A DNA stretch of 64,000 nucleotides. Source: Betaproteobacteria bacterium SCN2 (GTDB lineage Bacteria; Pseudomonadota; Gammaproteobacteria; Burkholderiales; Thiobacillaceae). Below, piece by piece: positions 54,457 through 64,000 of the stretch (positions are counted from its first letter, which is position 1; the number at the start of each line of letters is the position of its first letter). The stretch lies in assembly GCA_008923285.1 (NCBI GenBank), contig WBSG01000003.1:62001-126000 (forward strand), given 5' to 3'. The position numbers and the translations under genes are program-made. The notes under the pieces were generated by a model that saw only the letters and a list, made by a program, of their open reading frames with translations, ran no database searches and was not told where the DNA came from.

Positions 54457-55232
54457 CCCGCGGACGAGCCCCCGGGGAGCAAGGCTTCCAGCCCGTCCGG
54501 CAGCGCCAGACAGTTACAGCCGAATGGGTATATACGGTAGCCACCGATTTCCGAAATGATCGATTCGCTCGCGGGAATGTCCGACAGGCGGAACATCTCG
54601 GCCATGTCCGGCGTGATCTGCTTGGAAGGGATATTCTCGAAAACCACCACAGGGCGGAATTTTCTCAGCAGTTCGCTTGCCCCCAGCAGAACGAGCGGCT
54701 CGAAGCCCTCCACGTCGATCTTGAGGAAATCGCAGCCCTGGAAGCCGAACGAGTCCAGAGTGCGCATCTGCACGGCCTCTCCGCCCTTGCCGAGCGCAAG
54801 GCCGCCTAAATTGAAAGCCTTGCTGCTGCCGTATTCGATCGGCCGGTTGGCATTCGGGCCGTCGCTCACCGCCGCGGCAAGGCGGGTCTCGGTGTTTGCA
54901 TGGCCCACGGCAAACGGCAGCACCGTGACCCTGTCCTGATAACCGTTGTCGGCCAGATTCCTTGCGAGCAGCTCGCGCATTGCGGACTGCGGCTCGAACG
55001 CATGAATCCGCGCCTGAGCGGAGTCCCTGAGCAGGTGCGCATAGGCAAGCGTGTGCATGCCGACATGGGCGCCGACATCGATCACGTGGCGCGAGCGCCG
55101 CACGAAGGGCGCCAGCACCTCGCGCACGAAAGCGCCCTCGAAAGTATCGCCCCTGGCCAGCTCGACGGCGATGAACCAGTCGTTGGCGTAGCAGGAGACC
55201 CTTCCCACCCAGGTTTTCGCTGTAATCAGCAT
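54453..55232 (-). CDS. FkbM-family SAM methyltransferase
   Basis: 259 residues. The SAM-binding motif V-I-D-V-G-A-H-V-G-M-H-T-L sits near 50-62, H-A-F-E-P-Q follows, and the FkbM signature F-L-K-I-D-V-E-G-F-E is near 172-181. Proteins of this family methylate sugars or small molecules and are often next to glycosyltransferases. A start at 55286 would add 18 residues and overlap the GT4 gene by 32 nt; 55232 leaves a 22-nt gap. It is in the same direction as the GT4 gene, with which it likely acts. Confidence 0.83.
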   Translation of the reverse strand: MLITAKTWVGRVSCYANDWFIAVELARGDTFEGAFVREVLAPFVRRSRHVIDVGAHVGMHTLAYAHLLRDSAQARIHAFEPQSAMRELLARNLADNGYQDRVTVLPFAVGHANTETRLAAAVSDGPNANRPIEYGSSKAFNLGGLALGKGGEAVQMRTLDSFGFQGCDFLKIDVEGFEPLVLLGASELLRKFRPVVVFENIPSKQITPDMAEMFRLSDIPASESIISEIGGYRIYPFGCNCLALPDGLEALLPGGSSAG

Positions 55233-55254
55233 CGCCGGCTCGCCGCGAGAAATG

Positions 55255-56322
55255 TCAAAACAGTCCCATGAAGCGATCCGCCGCATGCTCCCAGGTATGC
55301 CGCGCCCTCACGTCGGCGGCGGCCTGTGCGCCGATGCGCTTTGCCTCGGGATAGTGCTCGACCACCCAGCGCATCTTCTCCGCCAGCTCGTCCACATCGG
55401 GGCTGTCCCACGTGCCCATCTCGCCGGCAACGGGAAAGAATAGCGGACAGTAAACAGGTTCCATTTCCAGCTGCTTCAGCAGGATCGCGTTGCCGTCGTC
55501 TGCGTACTCGGTAATGCCGGAGTTGTGGCTGGCAATGACCGGCAGGCCGCAGGCCATCGCTTCGAGGATCGGCAGCCCGATGCCTTCCGCGCGCGAAGGA
55601 AACACCCCGCAGTGATGCGCCTGGAAGAGCACTCGGATGTCCTCGACGAAATGCACGATGTCGATGTTGTCGGCGTAATACGGCAAGCCGGCTGTCAGTT
55701 CTGCGACATAACGCTCGGGCACAAGGTCCCGGACGAACATGTTGTCGATGGAAAGGGTGAGGCGAATGCCGGGGTCGCCCTCAAAGGCCTGGTTGAACGC
55801 GCGCACCAGCAAGTCGATGCCCTTGCGCCGCTCGGCCTTGCCCACCAGCAGGAAACGAAAGGGGCGCGGCCTGTCCGGCAGTTCGGCCCGGGGAAAGCGC
55901 AGCGGATCGACGCCGCCAGGCACCACGTGGCATGGCACCGACACGCCGTTGCTGCGCAGCACCCTGACCCCCCAGGCCGAGGCGGTGCAGACGTCGTCCA
56001 GCTTGTTGAGGCGCTTGACGTACCCTGCGGGAATCCGGCTGCCCTCGAAAATGTAGTAGCCGATGCGGCGCGGATATCGGCCTGCAAGCACCTTGTAGAA
56101 ATCCGGCGTCCAGAAGGCCAGTGCCGGCGCGTCGGGTCTTGGCTTGCGGAATAGTCGCGGCATGTCCGCGCCCAGTTCCTGTCCGGTGGTGAATTCGTTC
56201 GGCTGAAACAGCTGGACAAGGTGCAGGTCCAGCCTGGAAGACAGGGCGCGGGCGAAATTGCGCGATTGCAGCGCCACGCCGGAATGCGTGAGGAAATGTC
56301 CGAAGAAATTGAGAGGCTGCAT
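55255..56322 (-). CDS. GT4-family glycosyltransferase
   Basis: 355 residues with GT-B fold. F-L-L-V-G-K-A-E-R-R-K-G-I-D-L-L begins the nucleotide-sugar domain (near 150), and F-P-S-R-A-E-G-I-G-L-P-I-L-E-A-M-A-C-G is the E-x-7-E signature. The acceptor is unknown. It lies 46 nt after the DUF2818 gene on the same strand, in a place where betaproteobacterial nuo operons often have a NUDIX hydrolase gene instead. It looks like part of a small glycan cassette inserted between mutS and nuo. Confidence 0.87.
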   Translation of the reverse strand: MQPLNFFGHFLTHSGVALQSRNFARALSSRLDLHLVQLFQPNEFTTGQELGADMPRLFRKPRPDAPALAFWTPDFYKVLAGRYPRRIGYYIFEGSRIPAGYVKRLNKLDDVCTASAWGVRVLRSNGVSVPCHVVPGGVDPLRFPRAELPDRPRPFRFLLVGKAERRKGIDLLVRAFNQAFEGDPGIRLTLSIDNMFVRDLVPERYVAELTAGLPYYADNIDIVHFVEDIRVLFQAHHCGVFPSRAEGIGLPILEAMACGLPVIASHNSGITEYADDGNAILLKQLEMEPVYCPLFFPVAGEMGTWDSPDVDELAEKMRWVVEHYPEAKRIGAQAAADVRARHTWEHAADRFMGLF

Positions 56323-56368
56323 GCCGGCGCACGCTCAATTCATGAGGGTTTCTCGCGCCGTCGCCGGA

Positions 56369-56662
56369 TTACGTGCCCTTCTTGCGCCAGAGATAGCGGT
56401 AAATGAAGCCGGGAAAGGCGAAAACCGCAAACAGTGAGGCCGTGACGGCGTAGAACTCCCAGTTCTGCGAGTGGATATCCCCGCCCCTCTTCTCCAGCAG
56501 GAGCCCGATGCCGCCCACAACGAAATAGAACACGGTCAGCTCCAGCAGGCGCCAGCCCAGATGCTTGCCGGCGGCGAGGCGCTTGAGGAAGAACAGGCGC
56601 TCCACGAGGAACGGCAGGTTGGCGGCAATCAGCGCGATTGCCAGCAGCAGGGTGACTTCCAT
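56369..56662 (-). CDS. DUF2818 inner membrane protein
   Basis: 97 residues with three hydrophobic segments (about 2-24, 40-60 and 71-90) and an R-Y-L-W-R-K-K-G-T tail. DUF2818 genes directly follow nuoN in many Betaproteobacteria, as here (28 nt gap), suggesting a link to complex I assembly or function. No motif for catalysis is visible. The family assignment rests on the E-R-L-F-F-L-K region, length and position. Confidence 0.85.
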   Translation of the reverse strand: MEVTLLLAIALIAANLPFLVERLFFLKRLAAGKHLGWRLLELTVFYFVVGGIGLLLEKRGGDIHSQNWEFYAVTASLFAVFAFPGFIYRYLWRKKGT

Positions 56663-56690
56663 ACAGATTCAGGCCCGATGAAAACAGCGA

Positions 56691-58139
56691 TCAAAGCGAG
56701 GATTGTACGGCAATCAGGCACACGCTCATCAAAGGCCCCGGCAGAATGCCCAGCAGCAGGACTGCAAGGCCGTTGATGGACAAGGCGAGACGCATGTCGC
56801 CCGGGGCCTCGATCGGCGCGGTTTGCAGGGGCTCGTCGAAATACATGAGCTTGACCACACGCAGGTAATAGAACGCGCCGATCAGCGAGAACAGCACGGC
56901 GACCACGGCCAGCCACACCAGATTGGCCTCGACCACGGCCTGCAGCACCGAAAGCTTGGCGTAGAAGCCCACGGTCGGCGGGATGCCGGCCATGGAGAAC
57001 ATCAAGAGCAGCATCAGGAAGGCGGCCCACGGGCTGCGCTGGTTGAGGCCCTTGAGGTCGTCGAGTTCCTCGGACTCGAAGCCCTGGCGCGAGAGCAGCA
57101 GAATGATGCCGAAGCCGCCGAGGCTCATGATGGCATAGACCACGCTGTAGAACATCGAGGCGCTGTAGCCGTTCTGGCTGCCGGCAAGGATGCCCAGCAG
57201 CAGGAAACCCATGTGCGAGATGGTCGAATACGCCAGCATGCGCTTGATGTTGCTCTGCGCGATGGCGGCGATGTTGCCGATGCCCATGGACAGCACGGCC
57301 AGCAATACGAGCATGTCGCGCCAGTCGGCATGCAGCACTTCCAGCCCCTGCACCAGCAGGCGGATGGAAAAGGCGAAGGCAGCGAGCTTGGGCGCGCTGC
57401 TGATGAACAGCGTCACCGCGGTAGGCGCACCGTGATACACGTCGGGTACCCACATGTGGAAAGGCACCGCTCCCAGCTTGAAGGCCAGTCCGGCAACGAT
57501 GAACACCACGCCGAACACCAGCGGCACTTTCTGGCCGACGCCTTCCTGCAGGGCCACCGACACGTCGGTCAGCATCAGCGAGCCGGTACTGCCGTAGACC
57601 ATCGACATGCCGTAGAGCAGCATGCCCGAGGCGATGGCGCCGAGCACGAAGTATTTCATTGCCGCCTCGGTGGCGAGTGCGGAATCGCGCTGCAAGGCGA
57701 CCATGGCATACAAGGATAGCGACAGCAGTTCCAGGCCCAGGTACAGAGTGAGGAAATGGCTGGCCGAAATCATCACCATCATGCCCAGCGTGGCGAACAG
57801 GGTCAGCACGTAGAACTCGCCCTTGAACAGGCCGCGCACCTGCAGATAGCTGCGCGAATAGACCAGCATGAAGGCCACGGCAAGATACAGCACGAGCTTC
57901 AGCACGTCCGACAGGGTATCGTCGATGAACATGCCGGAGAAGGCATGCACCGGATCAGGCTGGTGGCCGCTGAAGGTAAGCCAGGCGCAACCGGCGAGGG
58001 TAAGCAGGGTCAGTACGTAGGTGCCTGCGCGCTGGCCGTCCTTGAGCATCGTGTCGACGATGAGGATGATGGAAAGCATCACCAGCAGGAAGATTTCCGG
58101 CAGCAATGGAACGAGTTCAGCCAGGGTGAAATTCATCAT
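56691..58139 (-). CDS. nuoN: NADH-quinone oxidoreductase subunit N
   Basis: 482-residue antiporter-like membrane subunit of complex I, with about 14 helices. The discontinuous-helix and lysine-bearing segments are seen as [16 protein letters not shown] and [16 protein letters not shown]. Two ATG codons (58139 and 58136) follow GAGGA. It is the last nuo gene, 6 nt after nuoM. Confidence 0.97.
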   Translation of the reverse strand: MMNFTLAELVPLLPEIFLLVMLSIILIVDTMLKDGQRAGTYVLTLLTLAGCAWLTFSGHQPDPVHAFSGMFIDDTLSDVLKLVLYLAVAFMLVYSRSYLQVRGLFKGEFYVLTLFATLGMMVMISASHFLTLYLGLELLSLSLYAMVALQRDSALATEAAMKYFVLGAIASGMLLYGMSMVYGSTGSLMLTDVSVALQEGVGQKVPLVFGVVFIVAGLAFKLGAVPFHMWVPDVYHGAPTAVTLFISSAPKLAAFAFSIRLLVQGLEVLHADWRDMLVLLAVLSMGIGNIAAIAQSNIKRMLAYSTISHMGFLLLGILAGSQNGYSASMFYSVVYAIMSLGGFGIILLLSRQGFESEELDDLKGLNQRSPWAAFLMLLLMFSMAGIPPTVGFYAKLSVLQAVVEANLVWLAVVAVLFSLIGAFYYLRVVKLMYFDEPLQTAPIEAPGDMRLALSINGLAVLLLGILPGPLMSVCLIAVQSSL

Positions 58140-58145
58140 GATTCC

Positions 58146-59630
58146 TCAGGGCAGCTTGCTCTGCCCCACATGGGCAATCAGGTTGTCGACCGATGCGTGC
58201 ATGACATCGGTGAAGGGTTTCGGATACAGGCCCATGCCCAGCACGCACACGGCCAGCACGCCAAGGATGAGGAACTCGCGCTTGTTGAGATCCCGCATCT
58301 CCTCCACGTGCGGATTGGTCACCTTGCCGAATACCACGCGCTTGTACATCCACAGCGTGTAGGCGGCGCCGAAGATCAGAGTGGTGGCAGCGATGAAGGC
58401 GAACCAGAAATTGACCTTGGTGGCTGCCATGATGACCATGAACTCGCCGACGAAGCCGGAGGTCGCCGGCAGGCCGGAGTTGGCCATGGCGAACAGCATG
58501 AAGAAAGCCGCGAACACCGGCATTTTATTGGCCAGCCCGCCGTAGTCCTTGATCTGGCGCGAATGCAGGCGGTCGTACATGACGCCGATGCACAGGAACA
58601 GCGCGCCGGAAATGAAGCCGTGCGAAATCATCTGCACCAAGCCGCCCTCGATGCCGAGCGGGTTGAACAGGAAGAAGCCCAGGGTGACGAAGCCCATGTG
58701 CGCAATCGACGAATAGGCGATGAGCTTCTTCATGTCGGCCTGCACCAGGGCAACCAGGCCGATGTAGGCCACGGCGATCAGCGACAGCGTGATCACCAGC
58801 CAGGCGAGTTCATGGCTGGCATCCGGCACGATGGGCATGGAAAAGCGCAGGAAGCCGTAGGCGCCGACCTTGAGCGTGATCGCCGCCAGCACCACCGAGC
58901 CGCCGGTGGGCGCCTCCACGTGCGCGTCCGGCAACCAGGTATGCACCGGCCACATCGGCACTTTCACCGCGAAGGCCAGGAAGAAGGCGACGAACAGCAG
59001 GATCTGCGCGTTCATGCCGATGGCAAGCTTGTGGTAGTCGAGGATCTCGAAGCTGTTGCCGGCCTGGAAGTACAGGTAGATGAAGGCCACCAGCATCAAC
59101 AGCGAGCCCAGCAGGGTGTAGAGGAAGAATTTGATCGCCGCATACACCCGGTTCGGCCCGCCCCACACGCCGATGATCAGGTACATCGGAATCAGCATGG
59201 CTTCGAAGAACACGTAGAACAGCACCGCATCGAGCGCGGCGAACACGCCGTTGATGAGGCCTGACATGATGAGGAAGGCGGCCATGTACTGCGCGACCTT
59301 CTTCTGGATCACCTCCCAGCCGGCGATCACCACCAGCAGCGTGGTGAAGCTGTTGAGCAGGATGAAGGGCATGGAAATGCCGTCCACGCCCAGGTGGTAG
59401 TTGATGTTGAAGCGGTAGATCCAGGGCACCAGTTCCTCGAACTGCATGGCGCTGGTGGCGAGATCGAAACCGGTATAGAGCGGAATGGCGACGATAAAGC
59501 CCAATGCTGCGGCAATCAGCGCGAGCCAGCGCGCAAGCGGAGCGTTCCTGTCGCTGCCGGTAGCAAGCACGGCCAGGCCACCGAGAATCGGTATCCAGAT
59601 GACGAGGCTGAGAGGCGGCAATCCGAACAT
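58146..59630 (-). CDS. nuoM: NADH-quinone oxidoreductase subunit M
   Basis: 494-residue proton-pumping subunit. Y-H-L-G-V-D-G-I-S at about 78-86, P-M-W-P-V-H-T-W-L-P-D-A-H-V-E-A-P-T near 225-242 and D-M-K-K-L-I-A-Y-S-S-I-A-H-M-G near 300 are canonical. It is 12 nt after nuoL and 6 nt before nuoN. Length and helices are normal. Confidence 0.97.
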   Translation of the reverse strand: MFGLPPLSLVIWIPILGGLAVLATGSDRNAPLARWLALIAAALGFIVAIPLYTGFDLATSAMQFEELVPWIYRFNINYHLGVDGISMPFILLNSFTTLLVVIAGWEVIQKKVAQYMAAFLIMSGLINGVFAALDAVLFYVFFEAMLIPMYLIIGVWGGPNRVYAAIKFFLYTLLGSLLMLVAFIYLYFQAGNSFEILDYHKLAIGMNAQILLFVAFFLAFAVKVPMWPVHTWLPDAHVEAPTGGSVVLAAITLKVGAYGFLRFSMPIVPDASHELAWLVITLSLIAVAYIGLVALVQADMKKLIAYSSIAHMGFVTLGFFLFNPLGIEGGLVQMISHGFISGALFLCIGVMYDRLHSRQIKDYGGLANKMPVFAAFFMLFAMANSGLPATSGFVGEFMVIMAATKVNFWFAFIAATTLIFGAAYTLWMYKRVVFGKVTNPHVEEMRDLNKREFLILGVLAVCVLGMGLYPKPFTDVMHASVDNLIAHVGQSKLP

Positions 59631-59642
59631 TGTTTTCTTTCT

Positions 59643-61649
59643 TTAGGCCGTCGCGCGCACAAACCAGGTCACCAGCACGAACACGCCGATGAGCATGGCA
59701 AACGCATAGTGGTAGATGTAGCCGGACTGCAGGTGACGAACCATGCGCGAAGCGTAGCCGACCAGCCTCGCCGAGCCGTTGACCAGCCAGCCGTCGATCA
59801 CGGTCTGGTCGCCGCGCCGCCACAGCCCGCCGCCGAGCTTGCGGGCGCCGCCGGCGAAGAACCAGTCGTTGAAGTCGTCGAAGCCGTATTTGCGTTCGAG
59901 GATGGCATAAATGAAACTGAATTTCTTCTGCAGCATGGCCGGGATGTCCTGGCGCTTCATGTAGAAGAACCATGACAGTCCCACCCCCGCCAGCGCCAGC
60001 CAGAACGGCACGGTGGCTACGGCATGCAGGCCCATGGCCGCCGCACCGTGGAAGTGGTGAGCGAGTTCGCGCATGGCGGAATGGCCGTCGGCGACATAGA
60101 TTGCATTGCCGAAGTAGTCGCCGAACAGCATGGGGCCGACGGTCATGTAGCCGATGGCGAGCGACGGCACCGCCAGCGCCAGCAGCGGAACCGTCACCAC
60201 CCAGGGCGATTCGTGCGGAGTGTGGTCGTGATGGTCCTCGGCATGCTCCTGGGCATCGTGATGATGGTGATGGGCGTTGCGGAAACGCTCCTTGCCGTGA
60301 AACACCAGGAAATACATGCGGAAGGAGTAGAACGCGGTCACGAACACGCCGATCAGCACCGCCCAGTAGGCAATGCCGGAAACAGGCAGGTTGGAGAACT
60401 TCACCGCTTCGATGATGTTTTCCTTGGAGTAGAAGCCGGACAGGAAAGGCGTGCCGATCAATGCCAGGGAACCGATCAGCGAGGTGATCCAGGTGATGGG
60501 CATGTATTTGCGCAGGCCGCCCATGTAGCGGATGTCCTGGTTGTGGTGCATGCCGATGATGACCGAGCCGGCGGCGAGGAACAGCAGAGCCTTGAAGAAG
60601 GCGTGGGTCATCAGGTGGAACACCGCCACCGAGTAGGCCGAAGCCCCCAGCGCGACCGTCATGTAGCCCAGCTGCGACAGCGTCGAATACGCGACCACGC
60701 GCTTGATATCGTTCTGGATAATGCCGAGAAAGCCCATGAACAGCGCGGTGATGGCGCCGATGATCATGACGAAGGACAGCGCGGTATCAGACAGTTCGAA
60801 CAGTGGCGACATGCGCGCGACCATGAAGATGCCGGCCGTCACCATGGTGGCGGCATGAATCAAGGCGGAAATCGGGGTCGGGCCTTCCATGGAATCCGGC
60901 AGCCACACGTGCAGCGGGAACTGCGCCGACTTGCCCATGGCGCCGATGAACAGGAGGATGCAGACCACCGTCATCAGCGACCATTCCTGGCCCGGGATGA
61001 GGCTGATGGTGGCAGTCGCCAGTTCCGGCGCACGGGCGAACACGGTGGCGTAGTCGAGCGAGCCGAAGTGCGCCAGCACTAGGCCGATGCCGAGGATGAA
61101 GCCGAAGTCGCCCACGCGGTTGACGAGGAAGGCCTTGAGGTTGGCGTAGATGGCGGTGTCGCGCGTGTACCAGAAACCGATCAGCAGATAGGACACCAGG
61201 CCCACCGCCTCCCAGCCGAAGAACAGCTGCAGGAAATTGTTCGACATCACCAGCATCAGCATGGAGAAGGTGAACAGACTGATGTAGCTGAAGAAGCGCT
61301 GATAGCCGGGGTCGTCGTGCATGTAGCCGATGGTGTAGATGTGCACCATGAGCGAGACGAAGGTCACCACCAGCATCATCATGGTGGTGAGCGGGTCGAT
61401 CAGGAAGCCGATTTCGAAGCGCACGTCGCCGCTGGTCATCCAGGTGTAGACGCTGCCGTTGAAGACATTGCCGGCCTGCACGTCCTGGAAGATCACCACC
61501 GAGGCGATGAAGGCTACCGCCACGCCGGCAATGGTCACCATGTGCGACAGCGTGCGGCCGATGAACTTGCCGAACAGGCCGGCGAGGATGGCGCCGAACA
61601 GCGGCGCCAGGGGAACAGTGAGATACCAGGCGTGCATTCCCATGCTCAT
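59643..61649 (-). CDS. nuoL: NADH-quinone oxidoreductase subunit L
   Basis: 668-residue distal proton-pumping subunit, with an antiporter core and a long C-terminal lateral helix. [16 protein letters not shown] at about 148-163, [18 protein letters not shown] and [10 protein letters not shown] are typical. A loop with [15 protein letters not shown] near 445 is His-rich and unusual. Its start overlaps nuoK by 4 nt. Confidence 0.97.
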   Translation of the reverse strand: MSMGMHAWYLTVPLAPLFGAILAGLFGKFIGRTLSHMVTIAGVAVAFIASVVIFQDVQAGNVFNGSVYTWMTSGDVRFEIGFLIDPLTTMMMLVVTFVSLMVHIYTIGYMHDDPGYQRFFSYISLFTFSMLMLVMSNNFLQLFFGWEAVGLVSYLLIGFWYTRDTAIYANLKAFLVNRVGDFGFILGIGLVLAHFGSLDYATVFARAPELATATISLIPGQEWSLMTVVCILLFIGAMGKSAQFPLHVWLPDSMEGPTPISALIHAATMVTAGIFMVARMSPLFELSDTALSFVMIIGAITALFMGFLGIIQNDIKRVVAYSTLSQLGYMTVALGASAYSVAVFHLMTHAFFKALLFLAAGSVIIGMHHNQDIRYMGGLRKYMPITWITSLIGSLALIGTPFLSGFYSKENIIEAVKFSNLPVSGIAYWAVLIGVFVTAFYSFRMYFLVFHGKERFRNAHHHHHDAQEHAEDHHDHTPHESPWVVTVPLLALAVPSLAIGYMTVGPMLFGDYFGNAIYVADGHSAMRELAHHFHGAAAMGLHAVATVPFWLALAGVGLSWFFYMKRQDIPAMLQKKFSFIYAILERKYGFDDFNDWFFAGGARKLGGGLWRRGDQTVIDGWLVNGSARLVGYASRMVRHLQSGYIYHYAFAMLIGVFVLVTWFVRATA

Positions 61650-61951
61650 CCCTTCAGCTTGTCGAGATCATCAACGTTGATGGTGCGCAAGCTGCGGAAC
61701 AGCACCACCAGGATGGCAAGGCCTATGGCGGATTCGGCAGCGGCCACGGTGAGGATGAAGAACACGAACACCTGGCCGTGGATGTCGCCGAGGTAATGCG
61801 AGAAGGCGATGAAGTTGGTGTTGACCGCGAGCAGCATGAGCTCGATCGCCATCAGCAGGATGATCACGTTCTTGCGGTTGAGAAAAATGCCCAGCACGCT
61901 GATGGCGAACAGCAAGCCACCGAGAATCAGGTAATGCGACAGCGAAATCAT
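61646..61951 (-). CDS. nuoK: NADH-quinone oxidoreductase subunit K
   Basis: 101-residue membrane subunit with three helices. The conserved glutamates are visible in [10 protein letters not shown] and in [11 protein letters not shown]. It overlaps both nuoJ and nuoL by 4 nt (ATGA junctions), which couples their translation. Length is standard. Confidence 0.97.
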   Translation of the reverse strand: MISLSHYLILGGLLFAISVLGIFLNRKNVIILLMAIELMLLAVNTNFIAFSHYLGDIHGQVFVFFILTVAAAESAIGLAILVVLFRSLRTINVDDLDKLKG

Positions 61952-62577
61952 TCCTTCCCCTCCCCGGTCCCTGCCGCGGGCTTCTCCGCAGGCATTTTAA
62001 CCAGGCGCACGCGGTCGGCGCGCTTGACGGCAACCTGTTTGGCCGGGTCGATGTATTTGGTGTCCTTGCGCTTGCGCATGGTCAGCGCGATCGCCGCCAC
62101 GATCGCCACCAGCAGGATGACGGCAGCAAGTTCGAAAGCATAGACGTATTCGGTGTAGAGCAGCCTGCCCAGTTCTTTGGTGTTGCTGTAGTCCGCCGGC
62201 TTGGGCACCGGTGCCGGCACCTTATCGAGGCCGAAAAAGCGGCCGCCCAGCACCACGGCCATTTCCAGCATGAGCAGGATCGCCACCGGCAGCGCCAGCG
62301 GCAGGTAGTCCCAGAAGCCTTCCTTGAGCTTGTCGAGGTTGATGTCGAGCATCATCACCACGAACAGGAACAGCACCATGACCGCGCCGACGTAGACCAG
62401 CACCAGCGTGATGGCGAGGAACTCGGCCTCCAGCGTCATCCACAGCCCGGCGGCGGTGAAGAAGGCCAGCACCAGGTAGAGCGCGGCATGCACCGGGTTG
62501 CGCGCAGTGATAACGCGCAGCCCCGCGAACAGCAGGATGGCGGAGAAGAAGTAGAAAATGAACTGGTCGAAGGTCAT
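61948..62577 (-). CDS. nuoJ: NADH-quinone oxidoreductase subunit J
   Basis: 209-residue membrane subunit with five helices, starting [12 protein letters not shown]. The conserved [19 protein letters not shown] block (about 58-76) holds the key helix. The start at 62577 follows the nuoI stop by 4 nt; the frame to 62721 lies inside nuoI. The C-terminal K/R/E-rich tail is typical of betaproteobacterial NuoJ. Confidence 0.96.
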   Translation of the reverse strand: MTFDQFIFYFFSAILLFAGLRVITARNPVHAALYLVLAFFTAAGLWMTLEAEFLAITLVLVYVGAVMVLFLFVVMMLDINLDKLKEGFWDYLPLALPVAILLMLEMAVVLGGRFFGLDKVPAPVPKPADYSNTKELGRLLYTEYVYAFELAAVILLVAIVAAIALTMRKRKDTKYIDPAKQVAVKRADRVRLVKMPAEKPAAGTGEGKE

Positions 62578-62581
62578 CGCA

Positions 62582-63070
62582 TCACCGGTATTGGGCGTCC
62601 TGTTCGCGGCGCGCGGCGATTTCTGCCTCGTACTTGTCGCCCACCGCCAGCAGCATGGGCTTGGTGTAGTAGAGGTCACCGCGCTTCTCGCCGTGGTATT
62701 CGAGGATGTGGGTTTCCACAATGGAATCCACCGGACAGGACTCCTCGCAGAAGCCGCAGAAAATGCACTTGGTCAGATCGATGTCGTAGCGCGTGGTGCG
62801 GCGGCTGCCGTCGGCGCGCTGCTCGGATTCGATGGTGATGGCCAGCGCCGGACATACCGCCTCGCACAGCTTGCAGGCAATGCAGCGCTCCTCGCCGTTG
62901 GGGTAGCGACGCAACGCGTGCAGACCGCGGAAACGGGGCGATTGCGGGGTCTTTTCTTCCGGGAACTGCACCGTGATCTTGCGCGCGAACAGATAGCGGC
63001 CGGTCAGGCGCATGCCCTTGAGCAGTTCCCACAGGATCAGGCTATTGAGGAAATTGAAGAAGCGTTTCAT
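62582..63070 (-). CDS. nuoI: NADH-quinone oxidoreductase subunit I
   Basis: 162-residue peripheral-arm protein with two 4Fe-4S clusters that pass electrons toward quinone. The ligands are Cys63/66/69/73 and Cys102/105/108/112, in a ferredoxin-type double motif. It sits 10 nt after nuoH and 4 nt before nuoJ. All eight ligands are intact. Confidence 0.98.
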   Translation of the reverse strand: MKRFFNFLNSLILWELLKGMRLTGRYLFARKITVQFPEEKTPQSPRFRGLHALRRYPNGEERCIACKLCEAVCPALAITIESEQRADGSRRTTRYDIDLTKCIFCGFCEESCPVDSIVETHILEYHGEKRGDLYYTKPMLLAVGDKYEAEIAARREQDAQYR

Positions 63071-63080
63071 CCCGTTCTCC

Positions 63081-64000
63081 TCAGTGGAACCAGTGCTTGA
63101 ACGGGGTCTGCATCATGCCGCCGACGAAGACGATCCAGACGATGGTGATGGGGATGAACACCTTCCAGCCCAGGCGCATGATCTGGTCATATCTGTATCT
63201 GGGGAAAGTCGCGCGGAACCACAGGAACAGGAACAGCACGAAAGCCACCTTCGCCGCCCACCACAGGAAACCGTCCGGCAGGAAGGGGAACGGCGACAGC
63301 CAGCCACCTAGGAACATGAGCGTGGTCAGCGCCGCGATCAGGATCATGTTGGCGTATTCGGCCAGGAAGAACACGGCGAAGGCCATGCCTGAATATTCCA
63401 CGTGGAAGCCGGCGACAATCTCGGATTCGCCCTCGGCCACGTCGAAGGGCGCGCGGTTGGTCTCGGCCACGCCGGAAATCAGATAAACGAGGAAGAGCGG
63501 GAACAGCGGCAGGAAGTACCAGTGCCAGAAACCGCCCGCCTGCCCGTTCACGATGTCGGTGAGATTGAGGCTTTGCGAGGCCATGAGCACACCGACCAGG
63601 GCGAAGCCCATGGCAATCTCGTAGGACACGATCTGCGCCGCCGAGCGCATGGCGCCGAGAAAAGCGTATTTCGAGTTGGAGGCCCAGCCCGCCACGATCA
63701 CGCCGTACACGCCCATGGAGGTGATGGCCATGACGTACAAAAGTCCGGCGTTGATGTCGGCCAGCACCCAGTTCTCGGCGAATGGAATCACCGCCCACGC
63801 CGCCAGCGCCGGCGCGATGGCCAGCACCGGACCGAGGATGAACAGGCCCTTGTTGGCGCCAGAAGGAATGATGACTTCCTTCATCAAGAGCTTTATGCCG
63901 TCGGCGATGGGCTGCAGCAGGCCCTGCCAGCCCACGCGATTGGGGCCGATGCGCACCTGCATCCAGCCGATGACCTTTCTTTCTGCATAGGTCAGGTAGG
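63081..64000 (-). CDS. nuoH: NADH-quinone oxidoreductase subunit H (5' end outside window)
   Basis: About 306 residues of a roughly 350-residue membrane subunit at the quinone site. The reading frame continues through the window end: [12 protein letters not shown] precedes [11 protein letters not shown], so an internal ATG at 63962 is not the start. The conserved [18 protein letters not shown] and F-H-V-E-Y-S-G-M loops of the quinone chamber are intact. It is upstream of nuoI in the same operon. Confidence 0.96.
   Translation of the reverse strand, partial: YLTYAERKVIGWMQVRIGPNRVGWQGLLQPIADGIKLLMKEVIIPSGANKGLFILGPVLAIAPALAAWAVIPFAENWVLADINAGLLYVMAITSMGVYGVIVAGWASNSKYAFLGAMRSAAQIVSYEIAMGFALVGVLMASQSLNLTDIVNGQAGGFWHWYFLPLFPLFLVYLISGVAETNRAPFDVAEGESEIVAGFHVEYSGMAFAVFFLAEYANMILIAALTTLMFLGGWLSPFPFLPDGFLWWAAKVAFVLFLFLWFRATFPRYRYDQIMRLGWKVFIPITIVWIVFVGGMMQTPFKHWFH

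Overview
The window reads as a chromosomal segment of a high-GC, denitrifying, flagellated betaproteobacterium. The pointers are a betaproteobacterial nuo operon tail with a DUF2818 gene after nuoN, the trmJ/suhB and prfB-lysS-mnmC neighbourhoods, a complete isc operon, and a cd1-type (NirS) denitrification locus with a fused nirDL. Relatives among Nitrosomonadales/Rhodocyclales-type denitrifiers seem likely, but the species cannot be named from sequence alone. Gene density is very high, many genes overlap by ATGA-type junctions, and I see no tRNA, rRNA, CRISPR array, transposase or prophage.

Layout. (1) 92-8963: exported thioredoxin-domain protein, zwf and gnd (minus strand), then glgA, recJ and an MgtC/DUF4010 membrane protein. 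(2) 8999-16105: prfB with its programmed +1 frameshift, lysS, mnmC and a copper P-type ATPase. Three copies of a palindromic intergenic repeat follow glgA, lysS and mnmC. (3) 16106-21764, minus strand: flhB-flhA-flhF-flhG-fliA plus a small unknown gene. FlhB stops before its autocleavage domain, and the FlhG-like protein lacks a P-loop. (4) 21890-25983: nitric oxide reductase operon (small membrane protein, norC, norB, a 36-residue membrane peptide) behind an FNR/DNR box, then nnrS. (5) 26074-31120: three diguanylate cyclases, two of them 625-residue Cache-PAS-GGDEF paralogues. (6) 31164-32855: patatin-like lipoprotein and OmpA-family lipoprotein. (7) 33022-41436, minus strand: nirS-nirC-nirF-nirDL-nirG-trHb-nirH-nirJ-nirN, which covers cytochrome cd1 and heme d1 synthesis, with a truncated hemoglobin inside. 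A Crp/Fnr regulator (41579-42292) is divergent, and an FNR/DNR box lies between. (8) 42331-50280, minus strand: trmJ, cysE, iscRSUA-hscBA-DUF3050-fdx-iscX. IscR type-1-like sites precede both cysE and iscR. (9) 50324-53678: suhB and mutS. (10) 53737-56322: a small glycan cassette (GT32, FkbM methyltransferase, GT4). (11) 56369-64000, minus strand: DUF2818 and nuoN-M-L-K-J-I-H, with nuoH running off the end.

How it fits together. The nor and nir promoters each carry a TTGAT-type box centred about 41.5 bp from the start implied by a good -10 hexamer, and the adjacent regulator has an E-x-x-S-R recognition helix that fits this box. Nitrite reduction (NirS), NO reduction (NorBC), NO/heme handling (NnrS, trHb) and possibly c-di-GMP signalling are therefore grouped. 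No nitrate or nitrous oxide reductase is present in the window. Fe-S assembly is tied to cysteine supply through IscR-type sites upstream of both iscR and cysE.

The observations most worth following are the FlhB lacking its C-terminal domain, the P-loop-less FlhG that keeps its FlhF-activating helix, the DUF3050 protein embedded in the isc operon, the hemoglobin embedded in the heme d1 operon, and the dispersed palindromic repeats.
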